NCBI RefSeq assembly: GCF_018918345.1
Contig: NZ_JAHLQI010000001.1
Coordinates: 310,001 to 374,000 of the forward strand
Direction of reading: 5' to 3'
Origin: Butyricicoccus intestinisimiae
GTDB taxonomy: Bacteria; Bacillota; Clostridia; Oscillospirales; Butyricicoccaceae
DNA: 64,000 nt
Shown: positions 16,801 through 25,176 of the stretch, piece by piece
Position numbering within the stretch: position 1 is the first letter of the stretch
Layout of the letters: every line of letters begins with the position of its first letter
The notes under the pieces: model-generated
What the model was told of the DNA's origin: nothing
Database searches by the model: none
What the model saw: the letters and a program-made list of their open reading frames with translations, nothing else
Position numbers and translations under genes: made by a program

Positions 16801-19800
16801 GCATCAAGGGATCTACAACCTATACGACACCTGAAATACAGAAGGATGCGGCGCCGCACACGGTTTTGCGTCCGGATGACGACTATGCAGTGGTAAATGA
16901 CACGAAATATTCCAAGCAATACTACTACACGTTTGACTGCTGGGAAGTGACCACAGTTGGAGGAGGAAAGAAAACGATTCAGGCGGACACTGCGCTGGAT
17001 TACGATACGCTGCAGGAATATGCGAATGAGGACGCCGAGGTGCAGCTGCAGGCGAAGTGGAAGCTGCAAGATAAAAAAGGGCGTCCGGATTCCGTCAATT
17101 TTTTCGTCGGCTTAAGCTGTGAAATTCTGGACTATGGCGGCAATACAAAGCCACAGCCCAAAGAGAATTTTACAAAAGACTCCGTGTATTCCACCCGCAT
17201 TCACGGCACGGATGACGTAATAGGCTATGATCTCAAGGATGAAAAGGAAAATAAATCAGGTATTTATGTTGCCGATGCGGCGAGCCCGAAAACCGCATTC
17301 GATTTGGATGAAGATCTCCGCAATGCGGCAAAGAATATACCGCTTCGCGTAACATCCGACGACAAGTCTATCTACTACTGTCCATTGGATAAAGGAGTTA
17401 ACGAAGCGAAGATCACCGTTGACAGCATGCCGACAGATGAAGAAATTTTCAGAAAAATCCGAAACAGCAAGGAAGAGGTTTACAAATCTGACCCGAACAA
17501 TCCGGACAACAAAGTAATCATTCCGAAAGAGAATCTGACCACGGACAAGTATGCGATTCGCTGGTACGTTCTAAAATATCAGAACTCGGACGGCTGGCAC
17601 ATTGACGGCGTGCTGGTCGAAAAAAACGCAAAGGTTATCATTAAAAAGACCTTTGTCGGCGACAAGGAAGCAATTGACGAGGTCAAGAAGAACAACTATT
17701 CGATTACCGTCACAAAAAGCAATGATACAAGCGACACTCGAACGCTGACGCTCAAGGCGGCGAGTTCGAGTGACAGTACAAGCCTTGGCTATACGACGTA
17801 TGACGAAGCCACCGACACGTATACGTGGGTTGTCGAAGGATATCAGGGCGAGCAGTATACCGTCAAAGAGCACAATTACACGGCGAAGGATATAACGAGC
17901 GAGGAAACTTCCCGCGCCGGCGCGCTGGAAAAAGCGTTTACGTCCACCAGCCGCTACTCCATACACAACGCGGAGAATCACGAGCACGATACCAACGGCG
18001 ATAAGCCGTATACGGACGAAGGCGTTTCGGTCACGATGGATGCGTATGCCGCCGACATTGATGCACAATACTACCAAACGGTACATCTGACCAACATCTA
18101 TGCGCAGGCGGGCATCCTGACGCTGTCCAAGGCAGACAGAGTGACCGGTCATGGACTGGGCAACGTTCAGTTCAAGTTGAGCAATAAAAACGGTTCACCA
18201 TTGGAATTGCTGCGCAGACCGAACACCAACCAGTATTCCGTCAAGACACAGCAGGCGGAAAAGCTCGACTATACGAAGCCGGTTCCGGACAACATTGTCC
18301 AGACCGATGCGAACGGCTATGTGCAGCTGCGCTTACCACCGCTGATCGATGGAGATACCTCGGATGTATCGTATAAAGGCGAGTACTATCTGGAAGAAAT
18401 TCTTCCGGAGGGCTACACCGGCGCGAAAAAAATCTCCATTACCGTTACCGATCAAGGTAAAGTACGCTTTACAATCGTCGCGTATGATGACAACAACAAC
18501 AATACCACGGGCACTTGGCTGGATAACACGCAGAACAACGCGCCGATTCTATACAACACGTCCAAGATGCTGACAACGGTTACCGCGGTGAAGAAGTGGA
18601 CGGCCACAACCTTGGACGATTCCAAGGTTCCCGTCACCGTGCAGTTGTGCCGCAACGGCAGACCGCTGGAGAATGTCTCCGACAAGGTTTATACGCAGAT
18701 ATTGAATGTGGACAACCACTGGCAGTACACGTGGAAAAACCTTCCGCTGTATGTAGACGGAGAGATTGCGAAATATTCCCTGCGCGAGCTGTCCATCGGC
18801 AATACGAAGTACGATGCCAATGTCATCAACGACTACGACACCGACGGCTACGAGGAGTACCAGGTCATAAAGGACGCGACCAAATACTACGAGGGCAAAG
18901 ATTCACCGATCGGGAGTGATGGCACGGTGGATGAATCGAAATTCAAACACACACTCGCCGCGTGGAAGGACAACAGCGGCAAGATGCACTATTCCAACCA
19001 CGCACTGCTGGTTATCCGCAACGCGCCGGTATCGGCGGACATTTCGTTCGAGAAAGTCGATGCCGAGCACGGCCGTGCACTTGCCAATGCAGAATTTACG
19101 CTGTACAGTGATGAACAGTGCACGAAGATGGTAACGGGCGAAGGTTTCAAGAATCCGGAAATTTCATACCCAGACTTTGGAACCGTCCAATTCACCAAGC
19201 TTCCGGCGGGCACGTACTACTTCAAGGAGACCAAAGCTCCGCCGGGTTACAAGATGGACGACACGATTTACAAAGCGGTCATCCGAAACGGCAAGACGGA
19301 CATCACACCGATGCCGAAGGGACGAGAAGAAGCATCCAAGCAGAGCAACGGCGTGACCGTCACCAATGTGTCAAAGATGAAGCTGACCATCAAGAAAGTC
19401 GATATGGACGGAAAGCTGATTACCAGCAGTCCTGCGACCTTCAAGATTCAAGAGGGCACCGATTCCACGAAGATACAGCAGACGGAAAGCGGTGAAATCA
19501 CGCTGAGCAACATTGCGGAGGGCGAGCAGTACATCTTTGAAGTCTCCGCACCAGCGGGATACAAAACGCTGGATACCCATGTCACGCTGGAAATCGCAAA
19601 CGGCGAAATCAAGAGTATTGAAGAAAATCCGGACGAAGATCATTGGGTATTGCAACGGTACGGCGACTGTTCGTACACGCTGACGGTCAAGAACGAACCG
19701 CTGGTTTCGCTCCCGTCTGCGGGCGGGCGCGGGTATCCGCTGGCATTGCTGCTCGGCGCGGGACTGATGTGCGGCGCGTCCGGTCTGGCGCTCTGGCTGC

Positions 19801-19820
19801 GCCGCCGGAGAAATCAATAG
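13854..19820 (+). CDS. Giant LPXTG-type pilus adhesin with Cna-B domains
   Basis: The product has about 1,988 residues. The start is the TTG at 13854, with GGAAGGGAG 10 nt upstream; an ATG 5 nt earlier is in another frame and stops after two codons. A signal peptide is visible (KRAISFLLLLCLLVPMF). Three tandem ~240-residue modules follow, marked by YYVTDAELKTAYSDYGF (~285), YYITPAQAETVYEKYGF (~514) and YYITETQLKQIFAAYD (~759). An InlB-B-like YYYTFDCWEV...LQAKW unit lies near 1020-1068. Cna-B/SpaA-type domains begin at about 1418, 1574, 1725 and 1843, with E-box strings such as YYFKETKAPPGY. The C-terminus has the sorting signal LPSAG (1953-1957), a hydrophobic stretch and RRRRNQ. It is probably the tip or ancillary pilin of the operon. 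Confidence 0.88.
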   Translation: MTGKNRGKRAISFLLLLCLLVPMFHRSIGMDAKADNATDTVTITLHDLYIDRKEALPDGTKLADCLKASEHARKIQVPKGTTLKKALTENNVTLGTKSLKATGVYKKEVTPDEHAMTSVANARECVWYTRADSADGNGNGGVDGNNPRTKLDKSTAIDKDIHLYTYSYRLRLITAKDTYKDLIVREGQSKGIVYGSDTNTANTAISSFLSSTEALSWTDVNEGKPLETTVLSNGLTRNYTLRASGVNAPTKEIPCYVAVNGAWKQIYTINMDTNRVDVWGRTGPALNYYVTDAELKTAYSDYGFGEDVIFEGNPTSKDKNGYFPFAYGDDKRLYNRQMPKQAEESGQFRVPLVEDTKDIKKNLAIYYTPHSTTGYVTTDNADILKNNSFYTISVDEADKSKFSDTVTLPDTKILSGGEATFELPSKDKDGNTVTWYTEKGSDVTAISKKDENTVTVTVKGINEQVLLTTDKSKAEGLKVHCFVLIDQQPVKVGLLTTTKTQSDTSWGTGKNDTRYYITPAQAETVYEKYGFNANQYTPDTTDTQKFNFAIGFYDQNITIYDNSARMWANIVPIKVDDEYKIPMISKDDGEAYGSCSVYYIPNNTKEKNFWTKDITIDTHSFTTSTDFLKSNSFYTVSAQDDAGKFSGTAMPEKQCILNGKSVTMTLPYKEGVKWYANGIQVRPENINDDKANYTVTVNQKTTFTTEVPPLPINAYVVIDDKWTPIADEWTWDSTANKFTGGKLTIPENQTTVVGNNERYYITETQLKQIFAAYDPSITIGNENHFAHEMIRPKDPSKIWADTDVVTVNGAKCIPLYQTSNKNNGATIYYTPKEKGGKNGLVKNDPDALKANCLKYSISANNKKGYPYVNTSLELPEKAFFDTEAKNVSITLPNFSESAIQWVAKNTNGEDCTTQFTQTVNESDHTTTYTLNQTDGIRQQYIFEPKNANQKLRVVYNTDVKKSLENIFSETGRKDHQTVVQPCSIKGSTTYTTPEIQKDAAPHTVLRPDDDYAVVNDTKYSKQYYYTFDCWEVTTVGGGKKTIQADTALDYDTLQEYANEDAEVQLQAKWKLQDKKGRPDSVNFFVGLSCEILDYGGNTKPQPKENFTKDSVYSTRIHGTDDVIGYDLKDEKENKSGIYVADAASPKTAFDLDEDLRNAAKNIPLRVTSDDKSIYYCPLDKGVNEAKITVDSMPTDEEIFRKIRNSKEEVYKSDPNNPDNKVIIPKENLTTDKYAIRWYVLKYQNSDGWHIDGVLVEKNAKVIIKKTFVGDKEAIDEVKKNNYSITVTKSNDTSDTRTLTLKAASSSDSTSLGYTTYDEATDTYTWVVEGYQGEQYTVKEHNYTAKDITSEETSRAGALEKAFTSTSRYSIHNAENHEHDTNGDKPYTDEGVSVTMDAYAADIDAQYYQTVHLTNIYAQAGILTLSKADRVTGHGLGNVQFKLSNKNGSPLELLRRPNTNQYSVKTQQAEKLDYTKPVPDNIVQTDANGYVQLRLPPLIDGDTSDVSYKGEYYLEEILPEGYTGAKKISITVTDQGKVRFTIVAYDDNNNNTTGTWLDNTQNNAPILYNTSKMLTTVTAVKKWTATTLDDSKVPVTVQLCRNGRPLENVSDKVYTQILNVDNHWQYTWKNLPLYVDGEIAKYSLRELSIGNTKYDANVINDYDTDGYEEYQVIKDATKYYEGKDSPIGSDGTVDESKFKHTLAAWKDNSGKMHYSNHALLVIRNAPVSADISFEKVDAEHGRALANAEFTLYSDEQCTKMVTGEGFKNPEISYPDFGTVQFTKLPAGTYYFKETKAPPGYKMDDTIYKAVIRNGKTDITPMPKGREEASKQSNGVTVTNVSKMKLTIKKVDMDGKLITSSPATFKIQEGTDSTKIQQTESGEITLSNIAEGEQYIFEVSAPAGYKTLDTHVTLEIANGEIKSIEENPDEDHWVLQRYGDCSYTLTVKNEPLVSLPSAGGRGYPLALLLGAGLMCGASGLALWLRRRRNQ

Positions 19821-19920
19821 CAGATATATAATATACCGCGCGTTTGCCGAAAGGGAACGCAGATATTTTATATTCCATACAAACCCTCATTTGTTAGGTA
19901 AAAGAAAGGATGTAAAAACT

Positions 19921-21621
19921 ATGAGGAAAACAATCAAGCGGCTGGGAGCTGTGCTCCTTGCCATGGCAATGGCGGTCTCCGTGCTGTGCACGGGAGCGCT
20001 GGCGGCGGAGACGACGTATAGTATTACGGTAAATGGTAAAGCCGGACACACGTATCAGGCTTATCAGATTTTTACTGGTACAGTCTCTGCTAATGGTAAA
20101 ACTTTGTCGGATATTAAATGGGGTACTGGCGTAACTCCTGCAACGTTGTTGTCGAAATTGAAGGAAAATACTGCCGTTAGTTCCTACTTTAAGGATATTA
20201 CTGAGGCTGATGACAATGCGGAGAAGATTGCTGAAATAATCGGCAAATTTAAGGACAGCAGCCAAGAGGCATATGCAGTTGCAGATGCGGTTGAAGCAAG
20301 CGTAACTGAGACTTTAACAAGTGGAACGATTACTGACAATGCAACATCGACAAAAATTACTGTTAGTCATGCAGGCTATTACCTCATCAAGGATGCGAAT
20401 AGATCTCAGGACAATAATAGTGAAACGGTGTACACTCGCAATATTCTGAAAATTGTAGAGCCGAATACTACGATTACCACTAAAGATGCAGTTCCATCTT
20501 TGAAAAAAACTATCACTGGTATCAATACAACTGTTTCCGATTCCGAGAATGTAGAAGCAAACACCGCTGGCATGGGTGATAAGGTTAATTATAAGTTAAC
20601 TGCCACTGTTCCGGATATGAGCGGTTATACATCTTATACTTTTAAGATTACCGATACCATGTCTAAGGGTCTGACTTTTAACAAGGATGTTGCTATTACA
20701 ATTGATGGAACAGCTTTAGAGGCTACAGATTTTGAAGTTAGCAATGTTACAACTGACGACGGTAATCAGACTTTTACTATTACTATTAAAGATTTTATTA
20801 ACTATAAAGATAATGCTGGTAAGAATATTATTGTTACGTATTCTGCGACTTTGAATGAAAAGGCAGATCTTTCCACGGCTGGTAATACTAACGAAGCTAA
20901 GATCACGTATTCGAATGACCCAAATAAACCTGATTCGACTGGTGACACGCCGACATCTAAGGTTAAGACATATACCACAGGTCTGAAGTTGAAAAAGGTT
21001 GCAAATACGGCAGAAGGAAAAACTTTAAACGGTGCAAAGTTCAAAATTTCTGGTACTGGTTCCAAAGTGGTTCTTGTTAATCAGACAATCTATAACAAAG
21101 ATGATACGACTGGAACGTATTATCTGCTGAAAAACGGTACATATACTGAAACAATTCCAACTGAGGAGAATAAGAATACATATGATTCCACAACTCAGAA
21201 GTACAAGAAGATTGAGACTGTAACTAAGGACACTATACCGACCAATTTTGAGACAGAAGCATATGTTGATACAGATGGTGTCCTGAAAATTGAAGGCCTT
21301 GGAGAAGGCACGTATACCATTACTGAGCTTGTTGCACCGGATGGATACAATTTATTAACTAAGCCTATTACTATTACAATTTCTGCATCAAACGTAACAT
21401 TTAATTCTTGCACGTGGAGTATAAAGAATGGTGATACAGACTTAAATGTTGATGAAAACGATAATACGTTGTACTTATTGACAGTAATCAACAATGCTGG
21501 TTCCACCCTTCCGTCCACCGGCGGCATGGGCACGAAGCTGTTCTACACCATCGGCGGCATCCTGATGGCTGGCGCGGCAATCGTGCTGGTGGTCAGAAAG
21601 CGCCGTTCTGACGCAGAGTAA
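19921..21621 (+). CDS. Major (shaft) pilin, isopeptide-forming, LPSTG-anchored
   Basis: The protein has 566 residues. Residues 1-28 form a signal peptide ending ALAAE. The body is a FimA/SpaA-type shaft pilin: an N-terminal domain (HTYQAYQIFTG...), a D2/Cna-type domain from about 200 (MGDKVNYKLTATVPD...), and a final SpaA-type domain ending with GLGEGTYTITELVAPDGY, whose Glu is the usual isopeptide E-box residue. LPSTG at 530-534, a hydrophobic helix and RKRRSDAE complete the sorting signal. The ATG has GAAAGGA upstream. Signal peptide and anchor are GC-rich while the central ~480 codons prefer A or T in third position, giving mosaic codon use. It is the likely polymerisation substrate of the sortase downstream. 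Confidence 0.92.
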   Translation: MRKTIKRLGAVLLAMAMAVSVLCTGALAAETTYSITVNGKAGHTYQAYQIFTGTVSANGKTLSDIKWGTGVTPATLLSKLKENTAVSSYFKDITEADDNAEKIAEIIGKFKDSSQEAYAVADAVEASVTETLTSGTITDNATSTKITVSHAGYYLIKDANRSQDNNSETVYTRNILKIVEPNTTITTKDAVPSLKKTITGINTTVSDSENVEANTAGMGDKVNYKLTATVPDMSGYTSYTFKITDTMSKGLTFNKDVAITIDGTALEATDFEVSNVTTDDGNQTFTITIKDFINYKDNAGKNIIVTYSATLNEKADLSTAGNTNEAKITYSNDPNKPDSTGDTPTSKVKTYTTGLKLKKVANTAEGKTLNGAKFKISGTGSKVVLVNQTIYNKDDTTGTYYLLKNGTYTETIPTEENKNTYDSTTQKYKKIETVTKDTIPTNFETEAYVDTDGVLKIEGLGEGTYTITELVAPDGYNLLTKPITITISASNVTFNSCTWSIKNGDTDLNVDENDNTLYLLTVINNAGSTLPSTGGMGTKLFYTIGGILMAGAAIVLVVRKRRSDAE

Positions 21622-21655
21622 TCTTGCGGACGCAGAAACTGCACATCAAGCAATC

Positions 21656-21862
21656 CTGCTCCCTCTTTGAGGGAGCAGGAGATTTCCTCTGACGTATCAG
21701 GGGTGCTCTGATACGAACTTGCTTCTTTTACAATCCCTCTCTGTCTGCTTACGCAGACATCTCCCCCAAAGGGGAAGACGAGAAAAAGTCTGTGCGACAG
21801 AGTGCAATCTCACGCAGAGACCAAGCTTGCCTCTCCCTCTGGGAGAGGTGTCACGCAGTGAC
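21656..21862. repeat. Cluster of palindromic intergenic elements (REP/MITE-like)
   Basis: Within 207 bp are five hairpins: CTGCTCCCTC/GAGGGAGCAG (21656-21678), GTATCAG/CTGATAC (21694-21714), GTCTGC/GCAGAC (21743-21758) followed by CTCCCCCAAAGGGGA, CCTCTCCC/GGGAGAGG (21831-21848) and GTCAC/GTGAC (21850-21862). The CTCCCCCAAAGGGG and CACGCAGTGACGGAGAGGG strings look like the short palindromic repeats scattered in gut Firmicutes genomes. The first hairpin could also attenuate transcription between shaft pilin and sortase. Confidence 0.7.
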
Positions 21863-21914
21863 GGAGAGGGCTAAGAAGAAAGTCGTAATTTTAACCAACA
21901 TCAGGGAGCGATTC

Positions 21915-22910
21915 ATGAAGCAGACCAAGAAAGCAAAACAAAAGAAAAAGGGCGGTTCTTTTTCAACGGTTCTCTTACTTGTGATTTTCCTCGTGGGTCT
22001 CTCCGTTATGTTGTATCCTGTGGTAAGCAGCTGGTGGAACTCGATGCACATGTCGCGGGCAGTCGCGGCATATCAAGAAGCGGTCGAGGACACAAGCAAG
22101 GCGGAGCGCGAAGCGATGCTCGCCGCAGCAGACGACTACAATCGGCGTCTGTTCGAACGCCATGCCGGCATCGGCACAAATTTGGAGGACTATCAGTCTG
22201 TGCTGGATATCACCGGCACGGGCATCATGGGCTATATCACCATTCAAAAGCTGGATTTGGAACTGCCGATTTATCACGGCATGGACGCGAATGTCCTGCA
22301 AGTCGGTGTCGGGCATGTCTCCGGCAGCAGTCTGCCGGTCGGCGGCGAAAATACATTTAGCGTGCTGTCCGGTCATCGCGGCATGCCAGACGCGCGGCTG
22401 TTTACCGATATTGACCAGCTTGTCAAAGGTGATATCTTTATCATTACGGTCTTAGACCGCAAAATCGCGTATCAGGTGGATGATATCTCGACGGTTCTGC
22501 CGCGCGAAGTGGAAGAACTGCGCATCGTGGCGGGCAAGGATTACTGTACGCTCGTCACGTGCACGCCATACGGCATCAATACCCATCGGCTGCTTGTGCG
22601 CGGTCACCGCGTTGCCCTGCCGGACAACACCGAACTGCCGACGGCGCAGGAAAAAATGCAGGGCTTGGATTGGAAAATCAAGTTGCTGGCTGTGATTTTG
22701 GCGCTGTTGCTGCTGCTTGGCATCGTCCTACTGTGGCGCAGACGCAAAAGGAAAAAACGGAAAAGAAGGGAATTCGGTGAGGAACATCCTGAACATTGGG
22801 AAGTTGTCGAAAGAATTGCAGCTCAGCCTGCTGACCGCGCTGCTGCTGACAAGCCTCGCTCTCGCAAACGAAGCCATCGACACGACAAAAACCGGAAGCC
22901 TCACGATTGA
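21915..22910 (+). CDS. Class C (pilus) sortase
   Basis: The protein has 331 residues. A membrane segment lies at about 18-38. The sortase core has catalytic His154 in LSGHRG, Cys216 in TLVTCTPYG and Arg229 in RLLVRG. A second, C-terminal membrane segment (LLAVILALLLLLGIVLLW) with a basic tail identifies class C. It should polymerise the upstream pilin and join it to the tip protein. The ATG follows GGGAGCG. The tail beyond RRRKRKKRKRRE runs about 45 residues further, in another frame over the start of a pilin remnant, and may be the product of a small frameshift near the A6 tract at about 22752. Confidence 0.92.
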   Translation: MKQTKKAKQKKKGGSFSTVLLLVIFLVGLSVMLYPVVSSWWNSMHMSRAVAAYQEAVEDTSKAEREAMLAAADDYNRRLFERHAGIGTNLEDYQSVLDITGTGIMGYITIQKLDLELPIYHGMDANVLQVGVGHVSGSSLPVGGENTFSVLSGHRGMPDARLFTDIDQLVKGDIFIITVLDRKIAYQVDDISTVLPREVEELRIVAGKDYCTLVTCTPYGINTHRLLVRGHRVALPDNTELPTAQEKMQGLDWKIKLLAVILALLLLLGIVLLWRRRKRKKRKRREFGEEHPEHWEVVERIAAQPADRAAADKPRSRKRSHRHDKNRKPHD

Positions 22911-23007
22911 ATTGAAAAGCGGAAAAAAGTTGAATAAAAGCAGGTTTCAGCCAGCTTGCCATTTGTCACGTTACATGGTAAAATCGAAGCGAGCAGCAGT
23001 GGAGTAG
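22777..23007 (+). pseudogene. Truncated pilin gene (N-terminal stump)
   Basis: In the +1 frame relative to the sortase end, a GTG at 22777 with AGAAGGG upstream opens a 76-codon frame. Its first ~55 residues read as a signal peptide (SLLTALLLTSLALA) followed by NEAIDTTKTGSLTIELKSGK, the classical mature N-terminus of SpaA-type pilins (DTTKTGSLTI). After SGKKLNK the similarity ends and the frame closes. The GTGA at 22777-22780 would be a normal stop/start overlap for an operon. I infer that a second pilin gene was lost here, leaving its start inside the sortase 3' end. Confidence 0.65.
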
Positions 23008-23023
23008 AAATTGACAACAGGCG

Positions 23024-23275
23024 GTGATAACCCATGAATTCAAATATATTGTAAATTTTTATTGCTATGTAGATGCGCCTAAAGTAAAAGAGGTAAAACG
23101 GGACGAAGAAGTAAGATATACAGAACAATGTATAGCCGAATTGTCCCAAAATCCTGTGATAAAAGAAAAAGTGCGCACACAAGATGAAGATTTTAGAAAT
23201 GTAAGCTACGTGACAATCTGTTTAGAGCCTTGCGATTATATGAAGCTGGGTGATTTATATGAATGCGGAAATTGA
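23024..23275 (+). CDS. Hypothetical small protein, possibly remnant
   Basis: The frame encodes 83 residues from a GTG with a weak ribosome site. It contains VKRDEEVRYTEQCIAELSQN and a CxxxPxDYMKLGDLYECGN-like end. It overlaps the next frame by 17 nt. The three small frames from 23024 to 23685 are AT-rich, use successive reading frames, and look like orphan or immunity-type genes or pieces of one decayed gene. No function is assigned. Confidence 0.4.
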   Translation: MITHEFKYIVNFYCYVDAPKVKEVKRDEEVRYTEQCIAELSQNPVIKEKVRTQDEDFRNVSYVTICLEPCDYMKLGDLYECGN

Positions 23276-23549
23276 AAGAGAAATTGTTCAAAATTTTGTT
23301 CAGAAGAGAAGTAAGGAAAGACTCCGTTGGAAATTAAGCTCACCCAAAAAAAGATTGGGTGGCATGTCTAAAATCAATAAGAGAGAGTATTTGGATGAAA
23401 GAAAGATCTATAAAATTCCGCATTGGAGTATAGATGTGTTAATGAAACAGATTTTTTTGTTAGGCGGAACACGTAGAACCTATTATCTTTCATTAGATTC
23501 GTACTGTCAAACTGATGATTTTCCAAAAGAAGTGGATATATGCGATTAG
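23259..23549 (+). CDS. Hypothetical small basic protein, possibly remnant
   Basis: The frame encodes 96 residues from the ATG at 23259 (GTG at 23250 is an alternative). It is lysine/arginine-rich (QKRSKERLRWKLSSPKKRLGG) with a following KIPHWSIDVLMKQIFLLGGT. I do not recognise it. The frame immediately downstream reads as a plausible continuation in another phase, which suggests a frameshifted gene. Confidence 0.42.
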   Translation: MNAEIEREIVQNFVQKRSKERLRWKLSSPKKRLGGMSKINKREYLDERKIYKIPHWSIDVLMKQIFLLGGTRRTYYLSLDSYCQTDDFPKEVDICD

Positions 23550-23550
23550 T

Positions 23551-23685
23551 ATGGCAAGACAAGAAATTGGAGGGTGCATACTATATTTTGGCAACGGTAT
23601 AGGCTATTATCATGAAGGCGAGCCGTATGACACACATCAAGAGTATATTTTATCAGCTAGACCAATAAAACCATTTGTTAAGTAG
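23551..23685 (+). pseudogene. 44-codon tail, likely part of a broken small gene
   Basis: The frame encodes a short protein-like segment (ILYFGNGIGYYHEGEPYD and HQEYILSARPIKPFVK). There is no good ribosome site, and the ATG sits next to the stop of the upstream frame. The aromatic, acidic composition resembles the C-termini of small immunity-like proteins, but this is only an impression. Confidence 0.4.
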
Positions 23686-23691
23686 GTACAC

Positions 23692-24414
23692 ATGATCAAA
23701 TATTTGACTGAGTGGTTGCAATGGAGCTATTATCATGCGCCATTGATTCCGCAGACAAGATATATAAAACACGTCATTATCCTCATTTTACTTGTTTATA
23801 TTTTAGCTGTTTTTGATATCCGTGGATTTTTGAACGGAATGTCACTTTTTTATTTGACCAAGCGACAGCGCCAGAAAAAACTCAGAAAATGTTCTTTTAA
23901 AGAAAGTTTTACCTATAGTAGATGTAGGGACGAAATTCCCAAACCGTGGATGCATTATTATTGGTTTGTTATTAGCATATATCCAATACTAATTCTGTTT
24001 ATAATACTTATAAATGTATTTTGCAATACAAACCCCGTTGCACAATATGCTGTCCAACTATTAGTAAGAGGAACAGTTTGTTTATCTATAGTTGTAAGCA
24101 TTCTAATAGAATGTCTATTTTTTAAGATAGGTCATGGATATGCTTACGATCGATGGATTCGAAGTCCGCAAGAACGCAAAAACAATCTCAAATGTCAAAA
24201 AAATGCGACAACAGCATTCGTTGTAGCTGTTGTCGGACTAATTTTATCTTTCCTGTTCGCTTTAGACGGATTGGTATTGAGCATGATCGGCCTTGTTCTG
24301 GCTGCAAGGGCGAAGGCACAGCAGCGGAGCAAGGCAAATGCCGCATTGGTGATTTCCATCATCGGTCTGGTGTTCGCGGTACTGCATATGGTGGTTGGTG
24401 CTGTCGCTTCATAA
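23692..24414 (+). CDS. Hypothetical membrane protein with DUF4190-like C-terminus
   Basis: The protein has 240 residues. The N-terminal two thirds carry membrane segments at about 23-42, 92-113 and 123-146 and are AT-rich. The last ~70 residues (ATTAFVVAVVGLILSFLF ... KANAALVISIIGLVFAVLHMVVG) form a two-helix unit like the DUF4190/YtxH-type C-terminal domain, and use GC-richer codons. The change in composition near 24190 suggests domain fusion. Function is unknown. Confidence 0.6.
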   Translation: MIKYLTEWLQWSYYHAPLIPQTRYIKHVIILILLVYILAVFDIRGFLNGMSLFYLTKRQRQKKLRKCSFKESFTYSRCRDEIPKPWMHYYWFVISIYPILILFIILINVFCNTNPVAQYAVQLLVRGTVCLSIVVSILIECLFFKIGHGYAYDRWIRSPQERKNNLKCQKNATTAFVVAVVGLILSFLFALDGLVLSMIGLVLAARAKAQQRSKANAALVISIIGLVFAVLHMVVGAVAS

Positions 24415-24486
24415 AAAGCATATACCCCTCAACACTGTGAAATGCCTCCAAATAGTCAGACAAATATTTATATGTAATCGTTCACA

Positions 24487-24540
24487 AAAGAAAAGAGCTT
24501 GCCGCTTGTAGAAGGTACATGCGGCAAGCTCTTTTCTTTT
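24487..24540. terminator. Bidirectional intrinsic terminator
   Basis: A perfect 20-bp inverted repeat (AAAAGAAAAGAGCTTGCCGC and its complement) with a 14-nt loop ends in a T-rich tract on both strands. Confidence 0.93.
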
Positions 24541-24648
24541 AGAGTAAGGTCGATCTCAATTTTTCGGTCAATTTTTTCTCAAAAAATCATGAGGATTTGA
24601 AATGTGCTATCATGTACTTGGAATCCATCAAAGAAAGGACGATTATTT

Positions 24649-25023
24649 ATGATTGGAAAACCCAGAGCAATAGGAAAGACGAGATACGCTGTTTTGCAGC
24701 GCGAAGATCTGCTTTTGATCTATCAGTCCGGATATGACTGGCTGGAGGATGATCGACTGAGCAAGTTTCCGGCTGATGCGTTAGTTTATGCGACGTGGGA
24801 GCAGGTGCAGCAAGTAGTTATCGCGCGATTCCACGAGCAGAAGCTGTATTGGAGTGTCATGCTGGACGAGCTGACGCCTGTTTATGGCGTGGCAGTTGAC
24901 AAGCAGACATTGCTTGTGCACGGATTTGAAGACATCCCTGACAACTGGTACGGATTCCTGTTTCATGAGGGAGACAGGCTGCGCCGCGCGAAAATGGGGG
25001 AGTTGGGAATAGACTATCGTTAA
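24649..25023 (+). CDS. Hypothetical protein, 124 aa
   Basis: The start ATG has AAAGAAAGGA 8 nt upstream. The soluble protein contains TRYAVLQREDLLLIYQSGYDW and VQQVVIARFHEQKLYWSVMLDE. No known motif or membrane segment is visible. It is separated from its neighbours by the 24487-24540 terminator upstream and the S-layer gene downstream. The function is unknown. Confidence 0.65.
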   Translation: MIGKPRAIGKTRYAVLQREDLLLIYQSGYDWLEDDRLSKFPADALVYATWEQVQQVVIARFHEQKLYWSVMLDELTPVYGVAVDKQTLLVHGFEDIPDNWYGFLFHEGDRLRRAKMGELGIDYR

Positions 25024-25176
25024 ATTTCCCAGACAAAGAAGAAATTTTTGTGCAAATTGTACATAAACCTTTTGGGCTTTTTTTACGTCTAGTATATAGA
25101 AGCAAATGATGGAAGATTTCTGCGACCTGTCGAGTAGAAATTTCACCATATATATTTTATGAAGGAGGCTTTTATT

